Source: Dehalococcoidia bacterium
Lineage (GTDB): Bacteria; Chloroflexota; Dehalococcoidia; Lucifugimonadales; UBA3495
Assembly (NCBI GenBank): GCA_021295965.1
Contig: JAGWBI010000018.1
Coordinates: forward strand, 94,700 to 128,888
DNA length: 34,189 nucleotides
Direction: 5' to 3'
Shown: positions 1-6,948 of the stretch, in pieces
How positions within the stretch are numbered: position 1 is the first letter of the stretch
Layout: the number at the start of each line of letters is the position of its first letter
Made by a program: the position numbers and the translations under genes
Notes under the pieces: model-generated
The model's input: only the letters and a program-made list of their open reading frames with translations
Told to the model about the DNA's origin: nothing
Databases searched by the model: none

Positions 1-1284
1 GAGCTGGCCTTCGAGGCCGGCGCCTACCCCGGCTCCCCTGTGATGCAGGGTGCGACCTGCGCCTTCGCCTGCTACGAGCTGGAAAACGGGACCGTTGAAG
101 GCTACGACGTGGTGGTGAACAAGCCCAAGACCGCCGCCTACCGCGCTCCCGGCTCTCCCCAGGCGGCTTTTGGCGTGGAGCAGGTGGTGGATGAGCTCTG
201 CCAGAAGCTGGGAGTGGACCCGGTTGAGTTTCGCCTGAACAACGCCGTGACGGAAGGCTCCCGCAAGGTGGAAGGCCCGGTGTTCCAGAAGATCGGCCTG
301 GTGGAATGCCTGGAGGCCGCCCGCAACCACGACCACTACCGCACTCCGCTACAAGGGCCCAACCGGGGCCGTGGCATCGCCGCCGGCTTCTGGATGAACC
401 GCGGTTTCCATTCCAGCGTCAACATGACCGTCAACCCCGACGGCACGGTGAACCTGATCGAAGGTTCGGTGGACATCGGCGGCTCCCGCGCCTCCATCGC
501 GCAGCAGGCTGCCGAGACCCTGGGCATCGCCTACGAGGAAATCAAGCCCCAGGTGGTGGACACCGACTCCATCGGCTACACCATGGTCACCGGCGGCAGC
601 CGCACCACTTTTGCCACCGGCTGGGCTGCCATCCTCGCCGCCGAGGACGTGAAAACGCAGATGGTGGAACGGGCCGCGTCCATCTGGGACGTGCCCGTCG
701 AAGAGGTGGAATACGACGGCGGCGTCATCAGCCACCGGTCGGAAGAGCTCAGTTTCACCTTCAAGGAACTGGCCCGCCAGCTTTACACCACCGGCGGCGG
801 CATCACCGGCACCGCCAGCCTGGACCCCACCGGCGAGGGCAACTCCTTCGGCGTACACCTGGTGGACGTAGAGGTTGACCCGGATACCGGCAAGACCGAG
901 ATCCTGCGCTACACCGCCATCCAGGACGCCGGCAAGGCCGTGCACCCCAGCTACGTGGAGGGGCAGATCCAGGGCGGCGCAGTGCAGGGCATCGGCTGGG
1001 CGTTGAACGAGGAATACTACTTCAGCGACAACGGCCAGATGATGAACTCCAGCTTCCTGGACTACCGGATGCCCACCTCTCTCGACCTGCCCATGATCGA
1101 CACGGTCATCGTGGAAGTGGCCAACCCCGGCCATCCCTACGGCGTGCGCGGCGTTGGCGAGGTTCCCATCGTGCCCCCGCTGGCCGCCATCGCCAACGCG
1201 GTGGGCGCGGCCACTGACCAGCGTCTCACCAGCCTGCCCATCACGCCGGGCAGCGTGCTGGAAGCAGAGTGGAACGGAGGCTAA
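1..1284 (+). CDS. Xanthine dehydrogenase/aldehyde oxidase family molybdopterin-binding large subunit, 3' part
   Basis: The reading frame is open from base 1, so the gene starts upstream of the window; 427 residues of the C-terminal part remain. These enzymes hydroxylate aldehydes or N-heterocycles using a molybdopterin cofactor, with separate FAD and 2Fe-2S subunits. Visible landmarks are the block AYRAPGSPQAAF, the glycine-rich GGSRTTFATG stretch and, near the end, VRGVGEVP, whose Glu (codon 1159-1161) aligns with the catalytic Glu of the family (GVGE). The AYRCSFR loop of true aerobic CO dehydrogenase CoxL is absent, so a CO-oxidising role is unlikely. The substrate cannot be named. The other subunits are not in the window; they may lie upstream. 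A terminator-like hairpin follows at 1317. Confidence 0.93.
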   Translation, partial: ELAFEAGAYPGSPVMQGATCAFACYELENGTVEGYDVVVNKPKTAAYRAPGSPQAAFGVEQVVDELCQKLGVDPVEFRLNNAVTEGSRKVEGPVFQKIGLVECLEAARNHDHYRTPLQGPNRGRGIAAGFWMNRGFHSSVNMTVNPDGTVNLIEGSVDIGGSRASIAQQAAETLGIAYEEIKPQVVDTDSIGYTMVTGGSRTTFATGWAAILAAEDVKTQMVERAASIWDVPVEEVEYDGGVISHRSEELSFTFKELARQLYTTGGGITGTASLDPTGEGNSFGVHLVDVEVDPDTGKTEILRYTAIQDAGKAVHPSYVEGQIQGGAVQGIGWALNEEYYFSDNGQMMNSSFLDYRMPTSLDLPMIDTVIVEVANPGHPYGVRGVGEVPIVPPLAAIANAVGAATDQRLTSLPITPGSVLEAEWNGG

Positions 1285-1316
1285 TCCCCGTTCGATCCGT
1301 GATCACGTGGAAACTC

Positions 1317-1346
1317 AAAGGGGGATGCGCCGCCGCGTCCCCCTTT
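1317..1346 (+). terminator. Rho-independent-like terminator after the molybdenum hydroxylase gene
   Basis: A 9-bp perfect stem (AAAGGGGGA at 1317-1325 and TCCCCCTTT at 1338-1346) closes a 12-base loop, 32 bases after the stop codon. The downstream tract is TATAATAG rather than a pure T-run. The same bases give a perfect -10 hexamer, TATAAT at 1346-1351, 27 bases before the start of the next gene, so the site may both end one transcript and start the next. No good -35 is seen. Confidence 0.55.
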
Positions 1347-1378
1347 ATAATAGAAATACCTCCAATGGAGTATCGGCA

Positions 1379-1894
1379 ATGAGGATCGACTTCGGCGAAT
1401 GGCAGCTGCGCAGTTTCCGTCCCGACGACGCGCCAGCGTTGGCGAAGCACGGCAACAACCGGGCGGTGTGGCGCAACATATGGGATCGCCACCCTAATCC
1501 CTTCAGCATTGCCGATGCGGAAGAATGGATTCAATTTGCTATGCAGCAGGAGCCAACGACGATATTCGCAATCGCATCCGAAGACGAGGCCATCGGGTGC
1601 ATCGGCATATTGCCACAGGAAGACGTCGCGCGGTTATCTGCCGAAGTCGGCTACTGGCTGGGGGAGCGCTATTGGGGCCGGGGCATAACCACCCAAGCAC
1701 TGGTCACGTTGACCGAATACGCCTTCTCGGAGTTTGATCTGGTTCGGCTGTTCGCCACAGTAATGGAATGGAACCCTGCCTCTGCCCGGGTGCTGGAAAA
1801 GGCTGGCTACCAATACGAAGGGCGTTTGCGCAAGAGCGCGTTCAAAGACGGACAGATCATCGACCAGTTTCTCTATGCCAGAGTACGAGAATAG
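1379..1894 (+). CDS. GNAT family N-acetyltransferase (RimJ/RimL type), tandem copy 1
   Basis: A 171-residue GNAT enzyme that would transfer an acetyl group from acetyl-CoA to an amine; the acceptor is unknown. The acetyl-CoA-binding motif A is visible as EVGYWLGERYWGRGITTQAL, with the R/Q-x-x-G-x-G/A pattern in YWGRGI. WNPASARVLEKAGYQYEGRLR is the usual C-terminal RimJ/RimL block. The ATG at 1379 is chosen because all three copies begin MRID(F/I)GEW and have identical length; a longer in-frame reading from 1154 overlaps the upstream gene and is not credible. It is the first of three close paralogs (also 1952 and 3446). The three sequences are clearly related but diverged, so the duplication is not recent. 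Confidence 0.93.
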   Translation: MRIDFGEWQLRSFRPDDAPALAKHGNNRAVWRNIWDRHPNPFSIADAEEWIQFAMQQEPTTIFAIASEDEAIGCIGILPQEDVARLSAEVGYWLGERYWGRGITTQALVTLTEYAFSEFDLVRLFATVMEWNPASARVLEKAGYQYEGRLRKSAFKDGQIIDQFLYARVRE

Positions 1895-1951
1895 CCCGTC
1901 CGACCCATCGGCCGGCAGCGCCCCAATTTGAAACTCAACCGGAGCATTGGC

Positions 1952-2467
1952 ATGCGGATCGACATCGGCGAATGGCGCCTGCGCAGTCTCCGTCCCGACG
2001 ACGCGCCAGCGTTGGCGAAGTATGCCAACAACCGCAACGTGTCTCGTAACCTGCGCGACCGATTTCCCTATCCCTACCGCATCGAGGATGCCGAGGCCTT
2101 CATCCGGTATGCCAGAGAGCAGGAACCCGAGACCATCTTCGCCATCGCGTCCGACACGGAGGCCATCGGTGGGATAGGGTTGGAATTGTACGATGACGTC
2201 CACCGCCGCTCGGCCCAGGTGGGATACTGGTTGGGCGAACCATATTGGGGGAAAGGTATAGCCACCTTGGCTCTACGGGCAGTCACCGACTACGCTTTCA
2301 CCCAATTTGACCTGGCGCGCCTGTATGCCTATGTGTACGAATGGAACCCAGCCTCGGCCCGTGTGTTGGAAAAGGCCGGTTACGAATACGAGGGCCGTTT
2401 GAGAAAAAGCATCACCAAAGACGGACAAACCATAGACCAGTGGATGTACGCGATGGTGCGGGAATGA
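1952..2467 (+). CDS. GNAT family N-acetyltransferase (RimJ/RimL type), tandem copy 2
   Basis: Second 171-residue paralog, 57 bases after copy 1 and on the same strand. The acetyl-CoA loop reads YWLGEPYWGKGIATLAL, followed by the conserved EWNPASARVLEKAGYEYEGR block. An in-frame ATG at 1928 would add eight residues, but the ATG at 1952 has GGAG at 1941-1944 with 7-base spacing and gives the same N-terminus (MRIDIGEW) and length as the other copies. N-terminal acetylation of a protein or modification of a small amine are both possible. Copies 1 and 2 may be co-transcribed. The array is interrupted after this gene by an unrelated two-gene module. Confidence 0.93.
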   Translation: MRIDIGEWRLRSLRPDDAPALAKYANNRNVSRNLRDRFPYPYRIEDAEAFIRYAREQEPETIFAIASDTEAIGGIGLELYDDVHRRSAQVGYWLGEPYWGKGIATLALRAVTDYAFTQFDLARLYAYVYEWNPASARVLEKAGYEYEGRLRKSITKDGQTIDQWMYAMVRE

Positions 2468-2560
2468 ATCCTGCCTCGCCGTTCTAAACTGGCCGGTGCG
2501 TCAGCGCGGCTGATGAATGCGCGGTTGCTTGCATTGGCACAACGCCGACGGTCATGTTAG

Positions 2561-2590
2561 GCTGAAATATGCCAACTGCGGCATTTCAGC
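2561..2590. repeat. Inverted repeat upstream of the HEPN-like module
   Basis: The arms GCTGAAAT-at-GCC (2561-2573) and GGC-ATTTCAGC (2580-2590) pair around a short loop, 31 bases before the module's first start codon. This could be an operator for autoregulation or an RNA hairpin. There is no T-run, so it is not a classical terminator. The function is inferred only from position. Confidence 0.4.
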
Positions 2591-2621
2591 GTGGCGTTCG
2601 CCAGAGTGGAGTGGAAGCAAA

Positions 2622-2954
2622 ATGACCATCGGCGCCATCGACAAATCCCTCGAGCTCCAAATCTCGGACATCGTGCAGCGCACGCTGGACGACCATTATC
2701 AGGGCGAACTGACATTCGGTCCCATCAGGGTCCAGGAAGAGGACCGTTACAACGGAAAGCGGCGCCTGAATATCTACATCGTTGTCGATGGGGATTACGA
2801 CCTGCTGTACCCACGGTGGGATTCAGGGGCCTTGCTTCCCGAGCATATCTTGCCGGACCTTTCGCCGTTTGGCATTACGCAGGACACTGTCCATTCGTTC
2901 ATTCCAAAAAGCGATTGGTCGTGGTTCCATAAGGTTGCCGGCCTTGATTTCTAA
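2622..2954 (+). CDS. Conserved-looking hypothetical protein, partner of the HEPN-like gene
   Basis: A 110-residue soluble protein without a signal peptide or membrane segment. I do not recognise a named family. The middle part alternates charged and hydrophobic residues (LNIYIVVDGDYDLL), suggesting a small alpha/beta fold, and the C-terminal part carries the pattern HSFIPKSDW. The ATG at 2622 follows a purine-rich GTGGAGTGGAAG stretch; an upstream in-frame start at 2517 lacks such support. Its stop codon (2952-2954) lies inside the start of the HEPN-like gene, which implies coupled translation. Gene order and overlap resemble two-component toxin-antitoxin or MNT-HEPN modules, but no nucleotidyltransferase GSx10DxD motif is visible, so that role is only inference. 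Confidence 0.75.
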   Translation: MTIGAIDKSLELQISDIVQRTLDDHYQGELTFGPIRVQEEDRYNGKRRLNIYIVVDGDYDLLYPRWDSGALLPEHILPDLSPFGITQDTVHSFIPKSDWSWFHKVAGLDF

Positions 2955-3408
2955 CGACCTGCTGGACATCGCCCGTCGGCTGGCGGAGGGTAATACAACC
3001 CAGACCGACCTGCGCCGCGCCGTCAGCAGCGTCTATTACGCGCTGTTCCACGCCATTTGCCAGAGCAACGCCGATACTCTGGTCGGCGATGACTCAATCC
3101 CTCACGACCAACTGGCGTGGCGTCAGACCTACCGCGCCTTGGAACACGGCTACGCCAGGCAGCGTTGTTTCATGGCCCGGCACAACCCCCGGTTCACCCA
3201 GCCGATTCAAACTCTGGCCGACTATTTCACCACTGTGCAAGGTTACCGTCACCAAGCGGACTATGACCCTGATACCAATTTTGACCTACAGGAAGTTCTG
3301 GTCACCATTGCCCAAATCGACGAAATAATCGCAGACTTCCGCGCCGCCCCGACCCCAGAGCGTCGCGCCTTTGCCGTGTATGTCCTGATGCGGGAGCGCC
3401 AGGACTGA
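2944..3408 (+). CDS. HEPN-like helical domain protein
   Basis: A 154-residue, mostly helical protein. The segment RRAVSSVYYALFH (about residues 24-36) is the typical helix of HEPN-domain proteins, and GYRHQADYDP (about 100-109) matches a conserved C-terminal block of the same group. Many HEPN proteins are RNases with an R-x4-6-H motif; R74-x5-H80 fits the spacing here, but whether it is the catalytic pair cannot be told from one sequence. The proposed start is TTG 2944, with AAGG at 2931-2934, overlapping the upstream gene by 11 bases; no ATG occurs near the domain start. The pair sits between two GNAT paralogs as if inserted. It may be a toxin-antitoxin or defence module, or a housekeeping HEPN pair. 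Confidence 0.75.
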   Translation: MISNDLLDIARRLAEGNTTQTDLRRAVSSVYYALFHAICQSNADTLVGDDSIPHDQLAWRQTYRALEHGYARQRCFMARHNPRFTQPIQTLADYFTTVQGYRHQADYDPDTNFDLQEVLVTIAQIDEIIADFRAAPTPERRAFAVYVLMRERQD

Positions 3409-3445
3409 TCTGCCAACCGAACCGTAGGCTTATCGGAGGCGTCCA

Positions 3446-3961
3446 ATGCGCATCGACATCGGCGAATGGCAGGTCCGCAGCTTCTACCTCGAGGATGCCG
3501 AGGCGCTGGCGAAGTACGCTAACAACCGCAACGTATGGCTCAACCTGCGCGACGCCCACCCCCTCCCCTACCGGCTGGAACATGCCGTCTCCTGGTTGCG
3601 CATGGCCACCCGGCAGTGGCCGGAAGTCCATTTCGCCATCGCCTCTGCCGACGAGGCCATCGGTTACATCGGCCTGGGTTTGCAAAGCGACGTCTTCTAC
3701 CGCTCGGCGGAGATAGGATACTGGCTGGGCGAGCCGTTCTGGGGCCGGGGCATCGCCACCGCCGCATTGCAGGCCCTCACCGAGTACGCTTTCTTCCAGT
3801 TCAACCTGATACGCCTGTATGCCTACGTCAACGTAACCAACCCCGCTTCCGTCCGCGTCCTTGAAAAGGCCGGCTATGAGCGCGAAGGACGTTTGCGAAA
3901 GAACGTCATCAAAGACGGCCAGGTAGTTGATCAGTTTCTCTACGCCATGGTGAAGGACTAG
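3446..3961 (+). CDS. GNAT family N-acetyltransferase (RimJ/RimL type), tandem copy 3
   Basis: Third 171-residue paralog. The start at ATG 3446 is supported by an upstream CGGAGG and by the shared N-terminus MRIDIGEW. Motif A reads YWLGEPFWGRGIATAAL. The C-terminal block NPASVRVLEKAGYEREGRLR is conserved, although the preceding residues VNVTNP replace the EWNP of copies 1 and 2. The region around residues 10-20 (FYLEDAEALAKYANN) has drifted from the RPDDAPALAKYANN of copy 2. It is separated from copy 2 by the two-gene HEPN-like module and followed after only four bases by a cytochrome c gene, with which it may be co-transcribed. The substrate is unknown. Confidence 0.93.
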   Translation: MRIDIGEWQVRSFYLEDAEALAKYANNRNVWLNLRDAHPLPYRLEHAVSWLRMATRQWPEVHFAIASADEAIGYIGLGLQSDVFYRSAEIGYWLGEPFWGRGIATAALQALTEYAFFQFNLIRLYAYVNVTNPASVRVLEKAGYEREGRLRKNVIKDGQVVDQFLYAMVKD

Positions 3962-3965
3962 CAAT

Positions 3966-4427
3966 ATGTTGTCGCCGTTCCCATACCGCTGGGCGCTGTT
4001 CGTCATCGCCGTGCTGCCTGCTGCGCTGCTGGCTGGCTGTTCCGGCGCAGTGGCTCCGGAGTACGAGACCGGCTCCGGCGCCACCGACGTCCAACCCGCC
4101 ATCGTCGTACCCGCCCTGTCGGAGCAGGCGGTGGCCGGCCAGCAGGTGTTCAACACCACCTGCGTCCTGTGCCACGGCGTGAACGCCGCCGGCACCAACC
4201 AAGGGCCGCCGCTGGTACATAAAATCTACGAACCCGGACATCATGCCGATTTCTCCTTCCGCAACGCAGTTGGCCAGGGGGTGCCGGCCCACCATTGGAA
4301 TTTTGGCAATATGCCCCCGGTTCCCGGCATGTCAGAGGAGTCGGTGGAGGACATCATCTGCTATGTAAGGGAACTACAGCGTGCCAATGGAATATTTGCC
4401 GGCGATGCGGTGCCGACGGTATGCTGA
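3966..4427 (+). CDS. Membrane-anchored (lipoprotein) c-type cytochrome
   Basis: A 153-residue protein with a lipoprotein signal peptide: a hydrophobic stretch at about residues 10-23 ends in the lipobox LAGC, with lipidated Cys25. A single haem-attachment site CVLCH spans residues 66-70, and M116 in HWNFGNMPPVPG is the likely distal haem ligand, so it is a mono-haem class I cytochrome c. It should act outside the cytoplasmic membrane as a small electron carrier or as a subunit of an oxidoreductase. No oxidase or dehydrogenase partner lies directly beside it. The start is four bases after the third GNAT gene, so the two may share a transcript even though their functions look unrelated. Confidence 0.9.
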   Translation: MLSPFPYRWALFVIAVLPAALLAGCSGAVAPEYETGSGATDVQPAIVVPALSEQAVAGQQVFNTTCVLCHGVNAAGTNQGPPLVHKIYEPGHHADFSFRNAVGQGVPAHHWNFGNMPPVPGMSEESVEDIICYVRELQRANGIFAGDAVPTVC

Positions 4428-4487
4428 CGCTAACAGGGTTTCCTGCTCTATCATGGAACCACAGTCCTGCGAAAGGCGGTGAAGGAT

Positions 4488-4754
4488 ATGGTGAGAGTAT
4501 TCGTGCCGACGATGCTGCAAGCCAGCACCGGTGGGGTCAAGGAAGTGGAGGTAACGGCGCGCAACGTGCGACAGGTCATTGAGCAGCTCGACGAACGGTT
4601 TCCCGGCATCGCCGACCGGTTGACGGAGGACGGGGACATCCGCTCCAACCTGGCTGTGGCCATCGACGGTGAGGTGGCCCGCATGGGCCTGATGGAGCGA
4701 GTAGGCGAGAACGCGGAAATCCACTTCGTGCCGGCCATCGGTGGCGGCGCTTAG
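4488..4754 (+). CDS. MoaD/ThiS-family ubiquitin-like sulfur carrier protein
   Basis: An 88-residue beta-grasp protein. VRVFVPTMLQ at the start, RQVIEQLDERFPGI in the middle and the C-terminal VAIDGE...NAEIHFVPAIGGGA are typical of MoaD/ThiS-like sulfur carriers, which are adenylated and thiocarboxylated on a C-terminal Gly-Gly. Here the last residues are GGGA rather than GG, so either a protease trims the terminal Ala or the protein is not a normal carrier. The start could also be GTG 4479; ATG 4488 is preferred because it places the first beta strand as in homologs. No moaE, moeB or thiF lies near. The molybdenum hydroxylase at the window start is a possible but distant functional link. Confidence 0.85.
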   Translation: MVRVFVPTMLQASTGGVKEVEVTARNVRQVIEQLDERFPGIADRLTEDGDIRSNLAVAIDGEVARMGLMERVGENAEIHFVPAIGGGA

Positions 4755-4801
4755 CAGCCGCCCACGCCTGGACCGTCCGACCGTTTTATGGAGTCTCGCC
4801 G

Positions 4802-5602
4802 ATGGTTACCACCCGAAAACCCCTGGCGCCGGTTCGTCATCCCGACGACGACCTGACCATTTTCTATCCGGAAACGGACGGCATGCCATTGCCTGACGGA
4901 TATTATCAAGATCCGCTGTATCGCACGATAGTCTCCACTGTGGAGGCTTACCTTACTCAGCTCCATACCAACGTTGCGGTGAGCGGTAACACCTTCATTT
5001 ACTACGAGATGAACAACCCGCGTCGCTCCGTGTCCCCAGACTGCTACGTGAGTTTCGGCGTGGACGTCGATGCCATCATAGAACAGAATTCCTACCTGGT
5101 CTGGCGGGTGGGCAAGCCGCCGGATTTCGTGCTGGATATCGCGTCGCAGAGCACCGCGCGCTACGACGAAGCCGGCAAGCGGGACCTGTACGCCCGGATT
5201 GGCATGGGCGAGTACTGGCGCTACGACCAAACCGGCGGACAGTTCTATAGCCGGCCCCTGGTGGGTGAGCGCCTGGTAAACGGAGAGTACCGGGAGCTGC
5301 CGCTGCATCAGGAGCCCGATGGCATGATTTGGGGCCATAGCCCGGCGTTGGGACTGGATCTGTGCTGGGATGATGGGCGGCTGCGCTTTTACGACCCGAA
5401 CGCCGGTGTGTGGTTGCGGGACTTCGGAGAGGAACGCGAGCGGGCGGACACCGCCGTAGCCCAGGTCGAAGAGGAGCGGAATCGGGCGGACACCGCTGTA
5501 GCCCAGGTCGAAGAGGAGCGGAACCGGGCAGACGCTGCCGAGGACCGCATCAGGCAATTGGAGGGGCGTCTCCGGCAGGCCGGCATCGATCCCTCCGTTT
5601 GA
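4802..5602 (+). CDS. Uma2 family (DUF820) putative PD-(D/E)XK endonuclease with coiled-coil tail
   Basis: A 266-residue protein of the Uma2/DUF820 group, which has a restriction-endonuclease-like fold but no established cellular role. Motifs in order are SPDCYVSFGVD (first acidic residue), PDFVLDIASQST (the usual Glu of the core is Asp here) and KRDLYARIGMGEYWRYD with the basic residue. After about residue 205 comes a charged coiled-coil tail built from two 14-residue repeats (residues 214-227 and 228-241) plus a partial third unit, then IRQLEGRLRQAG. The second Uma2 gene at 11995 has a related core and its own helical tail. The stop codon overlaps a promoter for the next operon. Confidence 0.88.
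   Translation: MVTTRKPLAPVRHPDDDLTIFYPETDGMPLPDGYYQDPLYRTIVSTVEAYLTQLHTNVAVSGNTFIYYEMNNPRRSVSPDCYVSFGVDVDAIIEQNSYLVWRVGKPPDFVLDIASQSTARYDEAGKRDLYARIGMGEYWRYDQTGGQFYSRPLVGERLVNGEYRELPLHQEPDGMIWGHSPALGLDLCWDDGRLRFYDPNAGVWLRDFGEERERADTAVAQVEEERNRADTAVAQVEEERNRADAAEDRIRQLEGRLRQAGIDPSV
5441..5524 (+). repeat. Tandem 42-bp direct repeat inside the Uma2 gene
   Basis: Two nearly identical 42-bp units (5441-5482 and 5483-5524), followed by a partial third starting at 5525, encode the peptide RADTAVAQVEEERN twice. The unit length is a multiple of three, so copy-number change keeps the frame and lengthens the coiled coil. The units differ at only a couple of positions, which suggests a recent slippage duplication. 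Confidence 0.88.
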
Positions 5603-5627
5603 CCCGTCCCGGCCCGACGGCTACAAT
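5599..5627 (+). promoter_or_regulatory. Sigma70-type promoter for the Nudix-GNAT pair
   Basis: TTGACC (5599-5604) and TACAAT (5622-5627) are separated by 17 bases, each matching five of six consensus positions. Transcription would begin near 5634, about 26 bases before the Nudix start codon. The -35 box overlaps the Uma2 stop codon. Confidence 0.6.
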
Positions 5628-5659
5628 GGCCGGTGTAATCCCCGACCGTTGCCGCTCTG

Positions 5660-6247
5660 ATGACTAACTACACGCTCCTGCCAGAAGATGAATCGGATTC
5701 TGCCGACGGCGGCATGACCTTTGGCCTCACTGCCGGTGCGGCCAGGGCGTCATCCAATTCCTGCTCATCTGAACCTCACTCCAACGTCAAGGTGGCGTCG
5801 GCCGGCGGGTTGGTGTTCCGCCAATCCGGCGATCTGATCGAAACGTTGCTGTGCGCCCGGGCGCGGCCCGGCTACCAGGGCGAGGATGCCCCGCTCACCT
5901 GGCGTTTGCCCAAGGGAACGCCCGAACACGGTGAAACGGTCGAGGAAACCGCGCAGAGGGAAGTCCAGGAAGAGACCGGAGTGCGCGTCAACGTATTGGC
6001 CCCGATCACCAGTATCCGATACTTCTTCGTCGGCCACGACGATGGCATCCGCTACGATAAAACCGTTTATTTCTACCTGATGGAGCCGTTGGGCGGCAGC
6101 ACGTCCGACCACGACGCCGAGTTTGACGTGGTGGAGTGGTGCAGCTACGAGGAGGCGTTGGAACTTCTCGAATACGACAATGAACGCAGCGTTCTGGAAA
6201 CGGCAAGGTCCTTGATCGAAACCTATCGGGAGGGCGGGGGGCTATGA
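5660..6247 (+). CDS. Nudix hydrolase
   Basis: A 195-residue protein with a complete Nudix box: G86-x5-E92-x7-R100-E101-V102-Q103-E104-E105-x-G107-V108. The glutamates bind the metal that drives cleavage of a nucleoside diphosphate linked to another group. The preceding strand ASAGGLVFR and the WRLPKG lead-in are typical of diadenosine-polyphosphate or (d)NTP-type Nudix enzymes, but the substrate cannot be assigned. The first 45 residues are low-complexity and Ser/Ala-rich; an alternative start is ATG 5714. The stop overlaps the start of the following GNAT gene in an ATGA, so translation is coupled and the two proteins are probably made together. A sigma70-like promoter lies just upstream. Confidence 0.92.
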   Translation: MTNYTLLPEDESDSADGGMTFGLTAGAARASSNSCSSEPHSNVKVASAGGLVFRQSGDLIETLLCARARPGYQGEDAPLTWRLPKGTPEHGETVEETAQREVQEETGVRVNVLAPITSIRYFFVGHDDGIRYDKTVYFYLMEPLGGSTSDHDAEFDVVEWCSYEEALELLEYDNERSVLETARSLIETYREGGGL

Positions 6248-6894
6248 GTACTGCTAACTCCAACGAGGCCAAGAGAAAGGACCTGGTGCTGAGGGGAGTA
6301 CGGGTGCTCCTGCGCGGCAAGCGCATGGAAGACGCCGAAAAAGACTACATCTGGCGCAGCGATCCCGAAATCGCCCGGTTGGACGCAGCTTATCCGCTGA
6401 CGATGAAATACGAGCGATACTTGAAGCTGTTCCAGGACCAGATCCGTTGGCCTACCCCGGGTTCCCATCATTTCGCCATCGAAGTTGCGGGCGGGAAGTT
6501 CGTCGGCAATTGCATGTACTACGATCTGGACAGCCTTTCTAAAGAGGCCGAATTGGGCATCGTCATCGGAGACCGCGATTATTGGAGTGGCGGGTATGGC
6601 TACGATGCGGTGGTGACGCTGCTGCACCATATGTTCGACGATCTTGGGCTTCGACGTGTCTATCTGCATACGCTGGAATGGAACCACCGGGCCCAGAAAT
6701 GCTTCGAGCGTTCCGGCTTCAACCCGGTGCGCCACGTGCGGCGGATGTCCCACGACTTCATCCTGATGGAAGTCCACCAAAACGATTGGGAGGCAACGTC
6801 CGACGAGCGCCTGGCCCTTCGCCAGCGTTATCTGGAAAACCGGGGCGGATTAGCAGTCAATGACGAGGACGCCAAAGCCGCGGCGGTTCTGTGA
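6244..6894 (+). CDS. GNAT family N-acetyltransferase, translationally coupled to the Nudix gene
   Basis: A 216-residue RimJ/RimL-like GNAT, different from the three 171-residue copies. It begins with the usual LRGVRVLLRGKRMEDAE strand and helix. Acetyl-CoA binding is suggested by LGIVIGDRDYWSGGYGYDAV (the loop is WSGGYG), and EWNHRAQKCFERSGF is the C-terminal block. The extra 35 or so residues at the end are charged and likely helical. The ATG at 6244 overlaps the Nudix TGA by one base plus frame (ATGA), a strong sign of coupling. The acceptor is unknown; amines or nucleotide-sugar metabolites are possible given the Nudix partner, but this is inference. A terminator follows at 6919. Confidence 0.92.
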   Translation: MSTANSNEAKRKDLVLRGVRVLLRGKRMEDAEKDYIWRSDPEIARLDAAYPLTMKYERYLKLFQDQIRWPTPGSHHFAIEVAGGKFVGNCMYYDLDSLSKEAELGIVIGDRDYWSGGYGYDAVVTLLHHMFDDLGLRRVYLHTLEWNHRAQKCFERSGFNPVRHVRRMSHDFILMEVHQNDWEATSDERLALRQRYLENRGGLAVNDEDAKAAAVL

Positions 6895-6918
6895 TCCAGG
6901 ACCTCGTCGCAGTTTGGA

Positions 6919-6948
6919 GGGCGGGCTTGAAACCCGCCTTTATATTTT
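6919..6948 (+). terminator. Rho-independent terminator for the Nudix-GNAT operon
   Basis: The stem GGCGGG (6920-6925) / CCCGCC (6933-6938) has a short A/T-rich loop and is followed by TTTATATTTT. It starts about 25 bases after the GNAT stop codon. The convergent hisA stop codon lies within the T-rich tail, so the site also shields the oppositely transcribed operon. Confidence 0.75.

Noticed and set aside
1-1284. Aerobic carbon monoxide dehydrogenase large subunit
   Set aside because: The AYRCSFR active-site loop is absent; the sequence has AYRAPGSPQAAF instead.
2622-2954. MNT-type nucleotidyltransferase antitoxin
   Set aside because: The GS-x-x-D-x-D type motif of minimal nucleotidyltransferases is missing, so only an unknown partner protein is claimed.
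5441-5530. CRISPR-like repeat
   Set aside because: The 42-bp units are directly adjacent without spacers and encode an in-frame coiled coil.
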